A stretch of DNA of 64,000 nt, taken from contig JABFXX010000408.1 of the NCBI GenBank assembly GCA_013368795.1, positions 1 to 64,000 of the forward strand, given 5' to 3'. The notes under the pieces were generated by a model. It made no database searches. It was not told where the DNA came from and saw nothing but the letters and a program-made list of their open reading frames with translations. The DNA is from Kofleriaceae bacterium. GTDB taxonomy: Bacteria; Myxococcota_A; Polyangia; Haliangiales; Haliangiaceae. Of this stretch, positions 16,521 to 26,800 are shown piece by piece (the stretch's first letter is position 1; each line of letters begins with the position of its first letter). The position numbers and the translations under genes were made by a program.

Positions 16521-17297
16521 ATGGGCAGGACTCCGGAACGATCGAAGTTGGTTCGAGGGACCACCGCGGCGTTTTCGCGCAAGCAGCGCCAAGTGGGTGA
16601 TGAGATCGCGGTAAAGGAAGACGTGGCCGAGAAGAAGCCTGACGCCAAGACCGAGGCCAAGGCGGAGGCGAAAGCCGAAGCGAAGCCAACCGCGGACGCG
16701 AAGACCGACCGGAAGTCGGCGCCCCAGGCCGAGGCAAAGTCCGAAGCCAAGGCGGCAGATCCGAAGGCCGAGGCAAAGTCCGAAGCCAAGGCCGATCTGA
16801 AGGACGTGCCGGCGATCCAGACCCCAGCGCCGACGGCCGAGCCCTGGCCCGACGCGACGCCGACGCCGATGAATCCCGTCGAGCCCGGCGACGCCGTGCG
16901 CCAGGCGCGGACCCAGACCGTCACGATTCCCGCCGAGGCTGACCTCGGGCGTCCGCCCGATATGCCGAAGACGAGTGCGCCGCCACCGCTCGCGCTCGGC
17001 GCCGTCGAGGACCCGACGCACATGCCCGGGCCCAAGGACGTGCCGAACGGCAACCCCGGCGACCCTGCGCCGCCGCCAGGCCGGGTGCCGCCGGGCGATT
17101 CTCGCTCGCTCCGTCGAGCCAACGAGTTCGCGCTCGTCTACCGCGTCGGCACGTGCGTGATCACGCGGACCGGTAGCGTCGGGACGCGCGGCCAGTGGCG
17201 TGTCGTCGAATACCCTACAACCTCGTTCGCCTCCAACTCGTACGCGAAGGAGTGCTCGCGGTTCGTCTCGGAGGGGTTCTCGGATTATCGTGAGTGA
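16521..17297 (+). CDS. Ala/Lys/Glu-repeat, Pro-rich protein with small C-terminal domain
   Basis: A protein of up to 258 residues. Residues about 35-95 are low-complexity repeats of KAEAKSEAKAD, like histone-H1-type or helical spacer sequence. The next 100 residues are Pro-rich. The last 60 (EFALVYRVGTCVITRTGSVG to YAKECSRFVSEGFSDYRE) form a compact-looking unit with two Cys. The true start is unsure: GTG 16623 just after AAAGGAAG would remove the first 34 residues. Its end overlaps the GTG of the hydrolase gene by 8 nt, so the two are probably one operon. Function unknown. Confidence 0.65.
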   Translation: MGRTPERSKLVRGTTAAFSRKQRQVGDEIAVKEDVAEKKPDAKTEAKAEAKAEAKPTADAKTDRKSAPQAEAKSEAKAADPKAEAKSEAKADLKDVPAIQTPAPTAEPWPDATPTPMNPVEPGDAVRQARTQTVTIPAEADLGRPPDMPKTSAPPPLALGAVEDPTHMPGPKDVPNGNPGDPAPPPGRVPPGDSRSLRRANEFALVYRVGTCVITRTGSVGTRGQWRVVEYPTTSFASNSYAKECSRFVSEGFSDYRE

Positions 17298-18141
17298 GGT
17301 GTCCGAACAGTCGAAGTCGCGCAAGGCGCTCGCGCTCAGGTCCTCGTGGCTCGTGCGCTGGGCCCTCGAAGCGCCGACGCGCTGGCTCGGTCGGCGAAGC
17401 ACGATCGGCCAGGATGTCGCCGGCGGCGCCGACGGCCTGTCGTATCTGCGCCACCTCGCGCGCGGCAATCGGCTTCGTCGGCGCGACGCGTTCTCGGAGC
17501 TGTCGCCCGAGTCGCCGCCGGTGCTCATCATCCACGGCTTCCTCGGCACGCGCGGCTCGATGTACATCCTCGAGCGACGGCTCGTCGCCGACGGGTTCGT
17601 GTGCGTGTCGTTCAACCTCGGCACGCTGAACGTCCGCGACATCCGGCGCTCGGCGTTCCTCATTCACCGCAAGATCGAGCGCATCCTCGCCCAGACCCCG
17701 TCGCAGAAGATCGACATCATCGGTCACTCGATGGGCGGCCTCATCGGCCTCTATTACGTGAAGAAGCTCGGCGGCCACGCGCGGGTCCGCAAGCTCATCA
17801 TGCTGGGCACCCCGGTCCGCGGGACCTGGGCGGCGCTCGCCGGTGTCATGACGCTCGGCCTGTGGTCGACCTCGTCGTGGCAGCTACTCCCGCGGAGCCG
17901 GTTCCTCGACGAGCTGGCCCAGGGCCCCATCCCGGACGGGGTCGAGGTCTCGACCATCGCGGCGGCCCGCGACTGGGTCGTCCCGCTCCAGACCACGCGA
18001 ATGACCGGGGCGACGGCCATGACCGTCCCTCTGGGGCATTCGAGCCTGGTTGTCTCCGAGGAGGTCTACCGGCGTGTCGTCAACACGCTGCGGCCTCCGC
18101 ACGAGGACCAACTGATCGACGAGCCGGTGGCCACGGACTGA
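17290..18141 (+). CDS. Alpha/beta hydrolase, lipase-like
   Basis: A 283-residue enzyme with the oxyanion segment PVLIIHGFLGTRGSMYILERRL (about 80-100) and the nucleophile elbow GHSMGGLIGLYY. The catalytic His probably lies in PLGHSSLVVSEEVYRR near the end. This is the triacylglycerol lipase/PGAP1-like branch that acts on esters or acyl chains; the substrate is unknown. No clear signal peptide. GTG 17290 is chosen over an upstream in-frame start because the upstream residues are shadow-like and basic. It overlaps the preceding gene. Confidence 0.85.
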   Translation: MSEVSEQSKSRKALALRSSWLVRWALEAPTRWLGRRSTIGQDVAGGADGLSYLRHLARGNRLRRRDAFSELSPESPPVLIIHGFLGTRGSMYILERRLVADGFVCVSFNLGTLNVRDIRRSAFLIHRKIERILAQTPSQKIDIIGHSMGGLIGLYYVKKLGGHARVRKLIMLGTPVRGTWAALAGVMTLGLWSTSSWQLLPRSRFLDELAQGPIPDGVEVSTIAAARDWVVPLQTTRMTGATAMTVPLGHSSLVVSEEVYRRVVNTLRPPHEDQLIDEPVATD

Positions 18142-18156
18142 AATCAGGTGGTTTGC

Positions 18157-18186
18157 TTGCGCTACTCCGTCGGTCGGCACTAGAAT
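18157..18186 (+). promoter_or_regulatory. Candidate promoter for the FHA-DUF4388 gene
   Basis: TAGAAT (18181-18186) matches the -10 consensus at 5 of 6. TTGCGC (18157-18162) is a weak -35 with an 18-bp spacer. It would give a leader of about 25 nt before the ATG at 18218. Confidence 0.4.
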
Positions 18187-18217
18187 TTTCGAGTCCTTGG
18201 CCGCTCCCTCGACGTCC

Positions 18218-19150
18218 ATGAACGACCGTCCTCGCTTTGCACTGCGCTTCATCTCGGGCAAGTACCAGGGAGGCGAGTTCCCGCTTCGTATGAACCGGGA
18301 AATCATCATCGGTCGATCCAGTGATCTCGACATGGTTCTCGTCGAGGACATGGTCTCGCGCCGTCACGCGAAGATCAGCTCGACCGACGCCGAGGTCTAC
18401 ATCCAGGACATGGGCTCGACGAACGGTACGTTCGTCAACGGCGAGAAGATCGCGGGCCGCGCGCTGCTCCACGAGGGTGACCGCATCCTGGTCGGCACGT
18501 CGATCATCAAGGTCGTCGCGGTCGAGGGCATCGTCGCGCAGCAGAGCGAGGCCGAGGCGCGCCGCCGCCTCGAGGCCGGTGCGCAGCAGCGCCAGGCGAC
18601 CCAGGGACGTCCGATGTCGGGCGTCATCGAAGAGATTCCGCTCCCCGACCTGCTGCAGCTCCTCTCGTCGAGCCGCAAGTCGGGTGTGCTGACGATCAAC
18701 ATCGGCGTCAGCATCGGCAAGATCTTCCTCCGTAAGGGCCAGATCTACTTCTCGACGATCAACGAGGACTTCTCGGTCAGCCCGCAGAAGGCGATCTACC
18801 GCATGCTCACCTGGGAGACGGGCACGTTCGAGCTCGAGCCCGGCGGTGAGATGCAGGTGATGAACGAAGTGCAGGACTCGACCGAAGGCCTCCTCATGGA
18901 AGGCGTTCGTCAGCTCGACGAGTTCCGTAACCTGCAGAAAAATCTCCCGCCGCTCGGTTCGCCGCTCGCCGTGCCAACCCCGCTCGCCGGCAAGCTCCGC
19001 GACCTCACGCCGTCGGAGCTCGACACGTTCCAGCTTGTCCTCGATCACGGCCAGCTGCAGAAAGTGCTCGATAACTTCCCGGGTACGGACCTCGACGCAG
19101 CGCAGAACATCATCAGCTTGATGAAGCGCGAGTTTGTCGTCGTCCCGTGA
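18218..19150 (+). CDS. FHA domain protein with DUF4388 (PATAN-like) domain
   Basis: A 310-residue cytoplasmic signalling protein. The FHA domain (about 5-105) carries IIIGRSSDLDMVL, SRRHAKI and GSTNGTFVNG, the phosphothreonine-binding set. A short Arg/Gln-rich linker follows. The DUF4388/PATAN-type domain (about 135-240, SGVIEEIPLPDLLQLLSSSRKSG to the ETGTFEL region) is typical of deltaproteobacterial regulators. The remaining C-terminus is helical. It probably reads kinase output from the neighbouring kinase genes. Confidence 0.88.
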   Translation: MNDRPRFALRFISGKYQGGEFPLRMNREIIIGRSSDLDMVLVEDMVSRRHAKISSTDAEVYIQDMGSTNGTFVNGEKIAGRALLHEGDRILVGTSIIKVVAVEGIVAQQSEAEARRRLEAGAQQRQATQGRPMSGVIEEIPLPDLLQLLSSSRKSGVLTINIGVSIGKIFLRKGQIYFSTINEDFSVSPQKAIYRMLTWETGTFELEPGGEMQVMNEVQDSTEGLLMEGVRQLDEFRNLQKNLPPLGSPLAVPTPLAGKLRDLTPSELDTFQLVLDHGQLQKVLDNFPGTDLDAAQNIISLMKREFVVVP

Positions 19151-19191
19151 GACGACCGGGCGCGGCTCGACTCGGATGGTAAGCTGGAGAT

Positions 19192-19605
19192 GTGCCTCCG
19201 GCATGTGTCCGCATCGAGACGATCGATAGCGACGCCCTGCGAAGCCCATATCGCGGGATCGCCACCGGACGACGAACGCTTCGGCTGACCGTGTCGATCG
19301 CGCCTCGCGGCATGTTGCCCTGCGAGGTGACGATCGACGTCGACGATACGTCCGTCGAGATCTGCGACCACCGCGGATGTTTCGCGGTCACGCAGATCGA
19401 TCAGCTGTTCGTGGTCGAGCGGCAGCCACCTGCGTGGCGGTTCCTCACCTGGTTCGGCGTGTTCGCGCGCCGGCGCGGCTGTCCGGATCGCCTGCTGCTC
19501 GAAACTCCCGACGGTCACGTCGCACGGTTCGTCGAGCGCGCGATCGAGGAGAGACTTGGACTTCGCGACGAGCCCGTGCGCGGTGAGCTGAGAGTCGCCG
19601 AGTAG
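19192..19605 (+). CDS. Hypothetical protein, 137 aa, PH-like
   Basis: A 137-residue soluble protein beginning at GTG 19192, 6 nt after a TAAGCT box. The alternating beta pattern (RRTLRLTVSIAPRGMLPCEVTIDVDDTSVEICD, then FAVTQIDQLFVVE) followed by a C-terminal helix (VARFVERAIEERLG) resembles small bacterial PH-like domains. The match is by shape only. It lies 41 bp after the FHA gene on the same strand. Function unknown. Confidence 0.6.
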   Translation: MPPACVRIETIDSDALRSPYRGIATGRRTLRLTVSIAPRGMLPCEVTIDVDDTSVEICDHRGCFAVTQIDQLFVVERQPPAWRFLTWFGVFARRRGCPDRLLLETPDGHVARFVERAIEERLGLRDEPVRGELRVAE

Positions 19606-19643
19606 TCACTCGACGCTCGACGAATCGTGCTACGACCGATCGC

Positions 19644-20429
19644 GTGATTCGCGAGGCCGCGTCGATCATCCTGCTGCGGAGGAAGGGCGAAGCGTTCGAA
19701 GTCTTCTTCGTCCGCCGCCATCGCGGCTCGAGCTTCATGGCGTCGGCGTACGTGTTCCCCGGCGGCGCCGCCGAACCCGGCGAGGACGCGCGCACCGCGG
19801 CGGCGCGCGAGCTGTTCGAGGAGGCCGGCGTCCTGCTCGCGAAGCAGGCCGAACGCCGCGACTCCGACACGCTCGTTCGCTCGAGCCAGGCCGAGCTGCG
19901 CAAGCGCATCCTCGGCGGCGTGCCCGCTGTCGATGCGCTCGAGCTCGCGGGCCTCGAGTGGTCGACCGACGCGCTCGTGCCGTGGTCGCACTGGATCACG
20001 CCGTCCGTCGAGCCGAAGCGGTTCTCGGCGAGGTTCTTCGTCGTCGAGCTGCCGCCGGGACAGGATCCTCAGTTCGACGAGACCGAGACGGTCGACCAGA
20101 CGTGGGTCACGCCGCAGGACGGACTCGCGCGCTCCGCCGAGCTACAGCTGCCGCCGCCGCAGGTCCGCACGCTGTGGGAGCTATCGCAACACGCGACGAT
20201 CCGCGACGTGCTCGCCGCCGGTCGCGCGCGCAGCGAGGAGCCGCATCCGATCATGCCGCGCCTCGCGCCGGGCGCGTCGCCGTGTCTGCTCTTGCCGTGG
20301 GATCCCGAGTACGGCACGCGCGGGACCGGTGAAGGCACGCCGCTCACGTACGTGCCGCGCTGGGCGACCGGACCGAGCCGGTTCGTGCTCGACGGCAAGG
20401 CGTGGCGGCACGTCGAAGCGCCCAGGTGA
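19644..20429 (+). CDS. Nudix hydrolase
   Basis: A 261-residue hydrolase of nucleoside diphosphates linked to X. The Nudix box is complete (GGAAEPGEDARTAAARELFEEAGV, about 40-63), with the metal-binding REx2EE core. Its size and the Trp-rich second half resemble the NUDT19/CoA-diphosphatase-like group rather than short MutT proteins; the substrate is uncertain. The start is GTG 19644. The GH35 gene begins 7 nt after its stop, suggesting an operon. Confidence 0.88.
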   Translation: MIREAASIILLRRKGEAFEVFFVRRHRGSSFMASAYVFPGGAAEPGEDARTAAARELFEEAGVLLAKQAERRDSDTLVRSSQAELRKRILGGVPAVDALELAGLEWSTDALVPWSHWITPSVEPKRFSARFFVVELPPGQDPQFDETETVDQTWVTPQDGLARSAELQLPPPQVRTLWELSQHATIRDVLAAGRARSEEPHPIMPRLAPGASPCLLLPWDPEYGTRGTGEGTPLTYVPRWATGPSRFVLDGKAWRHVEAPR

Positions 20430-20435
20430 GATCGC

Positions 20436-22370
20436 GTGGAGAGACGTCGTCGTACCTGGTTCGACGCGCGCGGCCTGTCCGTCGAGAGCGCGACGGGCGA
20501 AAGGCCGCTCCCCTTCTATGCGGGCGCGATGCACTACTGGCGCGTGCCGCCGGCGCAGTGGACCGGGTGCCTGCGCACGATGCACTCGCTCGGGCTCACG
20601 ATCGTCGACACGTACGTGCCGTGGCGCATCCACGAGCCCGAATCCGGCACACGCGCGTGGGGTGACGAGCGCGATCTGTCGCGTTTCCTCGACGCGGCGC
20701 GCGCCGCCGGCCTCGCCGTCGTGCTCAGGCCGGGTCCGCACGTCAACGCGGAGCTGACGAGCTTCGGCATTCCGGACTGGGTGCTCGCCGATCCCGAGTG
20801 TCAGGCGCGCACCGTCCACGGCACACCGGCGTGGTTCCCGGTGCCGCCTCGCGCGTTCCCGATCCCGTCGTACGCGAGCACCGCATTTCGTGCGCGCGTG
20901 AAGGCCTGGTACGAGACCGTCGCCGACGTCGTGCGCCCGCACCTCGCGCCCGACGGTCCGGTCGTCGCGATCGGTGTCGACAACGAGGCGCAGCTGTTCT
21001 TCCGCACCGGCGCGTTCGACCTCGACTATCACCCCGACGCGATCGAGTGGTGGCGCGAGGCCAGCGGGCTCGACGAGCCGCCGCGCGCATGGTCGCCCGA
21101 CGACGCCGCGCGCTGCGCGCTCTGGCTCAAGTTCAAGGACGAGTACATCGCGCGCTCGCTCGGTGCGTTCGCGAAGCTGCTCGACGAGGTCGGGCTCGGC
21201 GAGGTCGCACGCTTTCACAACCTGCCGCCCGGTCACTTCGGGCTCTACGACGTGCGCCAGATCCAGCACGCGATCGCCGGCCCCGCGGGCATCGACGCGT
21301 ACACGCCGCGCACGCTGTTCCCCGAGCTGCGCCGCCGCGCGACGTCGCTTGCCGGCAACGCGTCGCCGCTGCCGCTCGCGACCGAGGTCGGCGTCGGCTT
21401 CTTCCCCTGGCTCCCGCCGCTCGACGACAACGACGACGATCCGATGCGCGAGCGCGATCACCTGTTGTCGCTGCTCGCCGCCGGCATCCGCGGGTTCAAC
21501 GTCTACATGGCTGTCGAGCGCGATCGCTACTACGGTGCGGCGATCGCCCAGAACGGCCAGCTCGAGCCACACGCGAAGTGGATCCAGCCGCTCGTCGCGG
21601 CGCTCGCCGAGGTCGGCTGGCCGTCGCTGCGGCGTCACGCGCCGATCGCGCTCGTCGACACGCGCGCCGACGCCAGGTTCGGTCTCGCGACGAACCTGAT
21701 CGATCCGGTGACGCCCGTGCTCGCCGAGGTGCTGTCGCTCGGGCCCGGCGGCGCCGCCGAGCTCGGCACCGATAAGGCCGCGATCCTCGCGCGGCGCTGG
21801 CAGTCCGCGATCATCCGCGCGCTCGAGCTCGCGCAGGTTCCCTACGCGATCGTCGACGAGGCGACGCCCGAGGACGAGCTCGCGCGCTATCGCGCGGTGA
21901 TCGCGCCGACGTTCGATCGCATCGACCGCGGCCTGTTCCAGCGCTTGCGCGGCCTCACCGATCACAAGCGCGCTGTCGTCGTGATCGGCCCGGGCACCCC
22001 GACGAAGGACGAGCTCGACCAGCCGCTCGGCGAGCCCGCACCCAAGCGCGTCGGCAAGCTCAAGGAAGGCTCGCTCGACGACATCGCCGGCCTCGCCGAG
22101 GACCTCGCGGGCCTCGCCGGCGAACCAGCCGACGCCTGGCTCGTCGAGCGTCCCGACGATATCCGCACGATGGCGTACGCCGACGACGCGGGCACGACGC
22201 GCGTCGTGTTCGTCGTCAGCGATGCGCCGCGCAACACGACCGCGGTCGTCCTCGCCGGCGACGGCGCGACCTCGCTGCGCGATGTGTACGGCGACAGGTT
22301 CCGCGCCGACGCGGGCCGGTTCACGATCCCGATGCCCGCGCGGGGCGTGCGGATGCTGATCGTCGACTGA
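20436..22370 (+). CDS. Glycoside hydrolase family 35-like beta-galactosidase
   Basis: A 644-residue enzyme predicted to remove terminal beta-linked galactose. The (beta/alpha)8 barrel occupies about 15-340. PFYAGAMHYWRVPPAQW and DTYVPWRIHEP match the GH35 N-terminal blocks. Glu184 in GVDNEAQ is the expected acid/base and Glu317 in ATEVGVGFFP the expected nucleophile. The rest is a C-terminal region with no clear carbohydrate-binding module. No signal peptide is seen, so it acts inside the cell unless the start is wrong. It starts at GTG 20436, just after the Nudix gene. Confidence 0.85.
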   Translation: MERRRRTWFDARGLSVESATGERPLPFYAGAMHYWRVPPAQWTGCLRTMHSLGLTIVDTYVPWRIHEPESGTRAWGDERDLSRFLDAARAAGLAVVLRPGPHVNAELTSFGIPDWVLADPECQARTVHGTPAWFPVPPRAFPIPSYASTAFRARVKAWYETVADVVRPHLAPDGPVVAIGVDNEAQLFFRTGAFDLDYHPDAIEWWREASGLDEPPRAWSPDDAARCALWLKFKDEYIARSLGAFAKLLDEVGLGEVARFHNLPPGHFGLYDVRQIQHAIAGPAGIDAYTPRTLFPELRRRATSLAGNASPLPLATEVGVGFFPWLPPLDDNDDDPMRERDHLLSLLAAGIRGFNVYMAVERDRYYGAAIAQNGQLEPHAKWIQPLVAALAEVGWPSLRRHAPIALVDTRADARFGLATNLIDPVTPVLAEVLSLGPGGAAELGTDKAAILARRWQSAIIRALELAQVPYAIVDEATPEDELARYRAVIAPTFDRIDRGLFQRLRGLTDHKRAVVVIGPGTPTKDELDQPLGEPAPKRVGKLKEGSLDDIAGLAEDLAGLAGEPADAWLVERPDDIRTMAYADDAGTTRVVFVVSDAPRNTTAVVLAGDGATSLRDVYGDRFRADAGRFTIPMPARGVRMLIVD

Positions 22371-22400
22371 TCAGATGCGAGTGTGATCGTCGCCCGATGA

Positions 22401-22562
22401 CCGGACGACGGTTATCCATTCGGGCCAAAACCGGGTGTCACCCAACCGATAGCCGGACGACGGTTATCCGTTCGGGCCCAAACCGGGTGTCACCCAACCG
22501 ATAGCCGGACGATGGTTATCCGTTCGGGCCCAAACCGGGTGTCACCCAACCGATAGCCGGAC
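22401..22562. repeat. Three tandem 52-bp repeats
   Basis: Units begin at 22401, 22453 and 22505, with the first 6 bases of a fourth at 22557. Units 2 and 3 differ at one base; unit 1 has a few more changes. Each unit contains the perfect inverted repeat GGGTG-T-CACCC and GC-rich arms, so each can form a hairpin. The period is not a multiple of 3 and the units abut without spacers. They sit between the convergent GH35 and membrane-protein genes; no gene is seen in 22371-22660. Confidence 0.95.
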
Positions 22563-22660
22563 ATTCGGCGAGGGACGCTTCGTACACGGCGTCGGCCACG
22601 ATCACGTTTGCGGTCCCGTTCACGTGCACGGCCACGATCACGGGATCGATCACGATCACG

Positions 22661-23236
22661 TCAGTCGGCCACGCCTCGGTCGGGCAGGGCCAGCGCGCCC
22701 ATGCCGGCGAGCGCGGCGAGGAGGCCCGCGGCGAGTAGTGCGTGGAGGCCGAGGCCCATCACGGCCTTCGCGGTCGTGCCGTACGCCGCCGATTTGGTCG
22801 CGAGCTCGCGGCTGACCTGATCGAACACGAGCCACACGAGCGCGTTGCCCGCGCCGAACGCGATCGCGAAGAGACCCGCGAGCCGCCCCATCTTACGGCG
22901 CAGTCCGGCGAGCGCACCGAGGAGCGCGAGCAAGAGTGCGGGCACGTAGAACGCGATCATCAGGCCGCGGTACTGCGCGAGCTGGGCATTGAAGCCGGCG
23001 ACCACGAGCTGGATCTCCGGCTGGGCCTGGCGCGTGAGCGGTCGCGTGCTTTCGATGAGGCCGTGCAGATCGTCGATGCCGCGCACGACCTGGTAGCCGC
23101 TGATCGCGATCGGCTTCAGCTTCACGGTGTCGCCGGAGATCTGCGTCTGCGCGTTGTGAAACTCGACGAACGGCAGGAAGAATCCGGCGATCCCGATGAT
23201 GCCGCCGATCAGGACGAGATACTTCCACGCGCGCAC
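22661..23236 (-). CDS. Four-helix membrane protein, function unknown
   Basis: A 191-residue inner-membrane protein with about four hydrophobic segments: 5-24, 90-110, 115-135 and 155-180. A roughly 65-residue loop after the first helix probably faces the periplasm (HNAQTQISGDTVKLKP to QAQPEIQLVV). No family recognised. GTG 23236 follows a TAGGCT box by 6 nt. It is downstream of the response-regulator gene on the same strand, 16 bp away. Confidence 0.7.
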   Translation of the reverse strand: MRAWKYLVLIGGIIGIAGFFLPFVEFHNAQTQISGDTVKLKPIAISGYQVVRGIDDLHGLIESTRPLTRQAQPEIQLVVAGFNAQLAQYRGLMIAFYVPALLLALLGALAGLRRKMGRLAGLFAIAFGAGNALVWLVFDQVSRELATKSAAYGTTAKAVMGLGLHALLAAGLLAALAGMGALALPDRGVAD

Positions 23237-23252
23237 GCGTGGAGCCTAGCAG

Positions 23253-23723
23253 CTAGCCGAACTGGCGCGCGGGACCGGTTGGCTCTTCGTCCATCGCGAA
23301 GTCGTTCAGCTCGCTCATGTCGTTCATGTCGGTCGGCACGCTGGTGTCGTCGATCACACGCGTCGGGCGGACGTCACCGGCGATGCGCGTGACGGCCGCC
23401 ACGACCTCGCTCGGCTCGCACGGCTTGGGGATGAACGCGGCGGCACCGACGCGCGCGGAGATCTCCGGCGCATGCGGCGACGCGGAGACGAGCAGCACGG
23501 GCGGCGCATCGGGCAGCGTGTTCATGCTGCGCGATAGCTCGACCATGCCGACGCGCGGGTCGTACGCGTCGACGACCACGACGTCTATGCCGCCCTCACT
23601 GATGCGAAGGAATGCTTCGCGAACATTGAGCGCGGTCAGAACCTCATGCCCTGCCTCCCGCATCGCCGACCCCAGTTGGTCGCGCGTGTCTTGGTCGGAC
23701 TCGACCAGGAGGATACTTCCCAC
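23253..23723 (-). CDS. Single-domain response regulator receiver protein
   Basis: A 156-residue protein. The receiver domain (about 1-120) has the acidic pair ESD near the N-terminus, a phospho-acceptor Asp in VVVVDAYDP (about 52) and the conserved Lys in FIPKP (about 100). The C-terminal 40 residues are acidic and Met/Asp-rich, with no DNA-binding domain. It presumably works by protein contact. No histidine kinase is adjacent. A Ser/Thr kinase-ATPase gene lies 85 bp upstream on the same strand, so cross-talk is possible. Confidence 0.85.
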   Translation of the reverse strand: MGSILLVESDQDTRDQLGSAMREAGHEVLTALNVREAFLRISEGGIDVVVVDAYDPRVGMVELSRSMNTLPDAPPVLLVSASPHAPEISARVGAAAFIPKPCEPSEVVAAVTRIAGDVRPTRVIDDTSVPTDMNDMSELNDFAMDEEPTGPARQFG

Positions 23724-23808
23724 GTTGAGAGCGTAACCCGGATCGCCGTCCAGGTGGGCCCATGTGCGGGCGTTCGACGTCGTCGGCGAAAGTGAGGACG
23801 ATACGCCG

Positions 23809-26800
23809 TTACGGTTTGACGTCGGGAGGCGGATTGGACTTGCGCTTCGCGCGCTCGTGCCCTTCGGTCCAGCCGATTTCCTTCGTCAGCTGCATCGCGT
23901 CCTGGAGCCGGTTGGGCATCACGACGGCGCCACGCGAAGGCGTGTCCGTGAGGAGCAGCTCGGCAGTCGCGCGACGATCGCCGAGGTTGCGCATCTCGGT
24001 GATCGCAGCCTGGCGATACCGTTCGGCTTTGCCGCCGAGACCCGCCTTGTCGCAGAGCGAGGCGAGCAGCTGCTGGACGCGAGCGGCGCCGAGGCGAGAG
24101 CGGACGCGCTGGGCGTGGAACAGCGCCGCCTCGGCGAGGCGAAGTGCGCGATACGAATCGCCGGCGGCGTCGACCATCTGCGCCTGCGCGCGGAGCACGC
24201 GCCAGAACGATTCGGGACCGTCGGTGGCGGTGAAGCCTTCGCCGAGCGTTGCGAGATCGACGCACTCGACGAGCTCGCGGTTCGCCGTATCCGGATCGCC
24301 CGCGCGCTGCAGTGCCATCGCGAGATCCAGGTAGAGCTCGCAGACGAGGTTCATGTCGCCGGAGCCGATCGCGCGGCCGACGCCGCGGCGAAGTGCTGCG
24401 ATCGCGCCGTCGATATCGCCCTCGGAGAGCGCGAGCGCGGCACTCGCGCGATCGATCATCGACACGAGCAGCGGCGCGCTCGACCAGTCGCGCGCCTCGG
24501 CGAGGATGCCGCGGGCGAGTGCGGTCTCGCCGCGCGAGCGCAGGACGTCGGCGAGACGAACGGAGAGCGAGACGAACTGGTGCTCGGCGCCGTCCTCGAT
24601 GTCGCCCGACTGCACGGCCTGGCGAACCGCGACGAGCGCGCGATAGAAGAACTGGCCGGCGCCGGTCTCGTCGAGCTGTTCGGCGGCGAGGTCACCCGCG
24701 GTGCGGAGCAGCTCGTTCGCTTCGCGCGAGTGACCGGCGAGATCGTGGTGGTGACCGAGCAGACCGATGTCGCTCGTCATCGCCTGCACCGCCGCGGCGG
24801 CGCTCGCGTGGAGCGAACGGCGAACGTCGGCGGGCGTCGCGTCGTAGACGATCTCGCGGACGAGGCGCGACGTGAACACGAGCTCGCCCGACGGATCCTT
24901 GCCGAGCAGGCCGTGCAGCTCTGCATCGGCGAGTGCGCGCTCGAGCGCCTCGGTCGGCATCATCGAGCGGAGCAGATCGATGTGCGGCTCGATGCCGAGG
25001 ACCGCGGCGGCCTGCAGCGCGTCGCGCGTCGACTGCGCCAACATCGACAGGCGCGCGGCGACGAGGTCGGGCAGCGAGACCTTCGTGTCCTCGGCCTTAC
25101 CGCCTTCGATCAGGTAGCGCACGACGTGCTCGACGTGACCGGGATACGCGCGCGTCGTCTCGAACAGCTGCTGGACGGGCGGCAGGCCCTTCACGCCGGC
25201 CTTGTGGAGATCGCGCACGACGGTCTCGAGATCGCCGGACTCGAGCGCGCCGATCTCGAGGCGCTTCACCGACAGCGGCCACTGCTCGCCGAACGCGAGC
25301 GACGACGTCATGACGATCGGCGGCAGCGCGAGATCGTTGCTCTCGGTCGCGCGGCGCAGGATCTCGAGGCTCGGGTGATCGAAGCGATCGACGTCCTCGC
25401 AGACGATCGTCACCTGGTTGTGCACGCCCGCGCGCTCGATCGCGCGCAGCGTCGACCACACCATCTCGCGGCGGCGCACCGGCGGCTCGAGCTCGAGCAG
25501 CGTCGTCGGGTGACCGAACAGCTGAGCGATGCCCGGGATGTCGCGCTCGTTGAGACCGATCGCGAGCACCGCGTCGCGCAGCTCGACCTCGCTCGACACC
25601 GGCGGCAGCTGGAGGACGGCCGCGAGCAGCGAGCGCATCGGATAGAACGGCGCCGCGAGGCCGCTCGGATCGGGACCGATCTGATAGATGACGCGGCCGT
25701 CGGCGGCGAGATGACCGTACGCCTGGCGGAGCAGCGTCGTGCGGCCCGAGCCCTCGTTGCCGATCACGAGCAGGCCGCCGTTCGAGCCGGGCTGGCGGCG
25801 CATGTGGTGGAGGATCACCTCGAGCTCCGGCGCGCGGCCGGTGAACGGCAGCGGGAACACGTCGGGCGTCGCGGGCGCCGTCGGAATCTCGAACGTCTTC
25901 GACACGCGCGAGCGCGGCGTGCCGCACTCGGGGCAGAACTTGAACGACGGCGCGACCGACGTGCCACACGACACGCACTTGTCCGTCGTCGGCACCTGGC
26001 GCATCCGCGACCGGATGCCGAGCAGCGCCTCGCGCATCTCGGCCGCCGACGCGTAGCGATCCGACGGATGCTTCGCGAGCGCCTTCGCGATCACCGCGTC
26101 GAGCTCGCGCGGCACGTTCTCGCGGCGCTGCGTCAGGTTCGTCGGCGTCGCCTTGAGGTGGTTCGTGAGGATCTCGGTCGTCGTGCCGGCGAAGAACGGC
26201 GTCTTCTCGGCGAGCAGCTCGTAGAGGATGATGCCGACCGCGTAGATGTCCGACGCGAACGACGGCGGCGCGCCGCTGATCACCTCGGGCGCCATGTACT
26301 CGGGCGTGCCGGAGATCGAGCGGTCCTCGGCCTCGCGCACGCCGGTGACGAGGCGCGCGATTCCGAAGTCGACGATCTTCACCGCGTCGACGTTCGCGCG
26401 GCGCTGATCGACGATGATGTTGTCGGCCTTGAGGTCGGCGTGGACGACGCCGGCGAGGTGCGCTTCCTCGATGCCGGCGAGCGCCTGGCAGACGAGGTCG
26501 ATCACGCGCTCGACGCCGAGCGGGTTCTCGTTGACGAGGAGCTGCGTGAGGGTCGGACCCTTCACGTACTCCATCGCCAGGTACAGGAGGCCGTCCGGAG
26601 CCTGGCCGTAATCGATGATCGAGACGCAGTTGGGATGGTTCAGGCGCGAGGCGCTCATCGCCTCGCCGCGGAACCTCGTGATCATCCGAGGATCTGCGCA
26701 CAGCTCCTCGTTGAGGATCTTTACCGCGACGGTGCGGCCGAGCGCCATCTGGTCGGCCTTGTAGACCGCACCGCTACCGCCAATGCCGATGCAGGCAGTC

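Noticed and set aside
22401-22562. Possible CRISPR array
   Set aside because: The 52-bp units abut directly with no unique spacers, there are only three, and no cas gene is in the window.
22588-22660. His-rich reading (HGHDHGIDHDH) that might be a metal-binding peptide
   Set aside because: The frame has no credible start, runs into the convergent membrane-protein gene, and comes from repeats of CACGATCACG. It is more likely low-complexity intergenic DNA or a relic.
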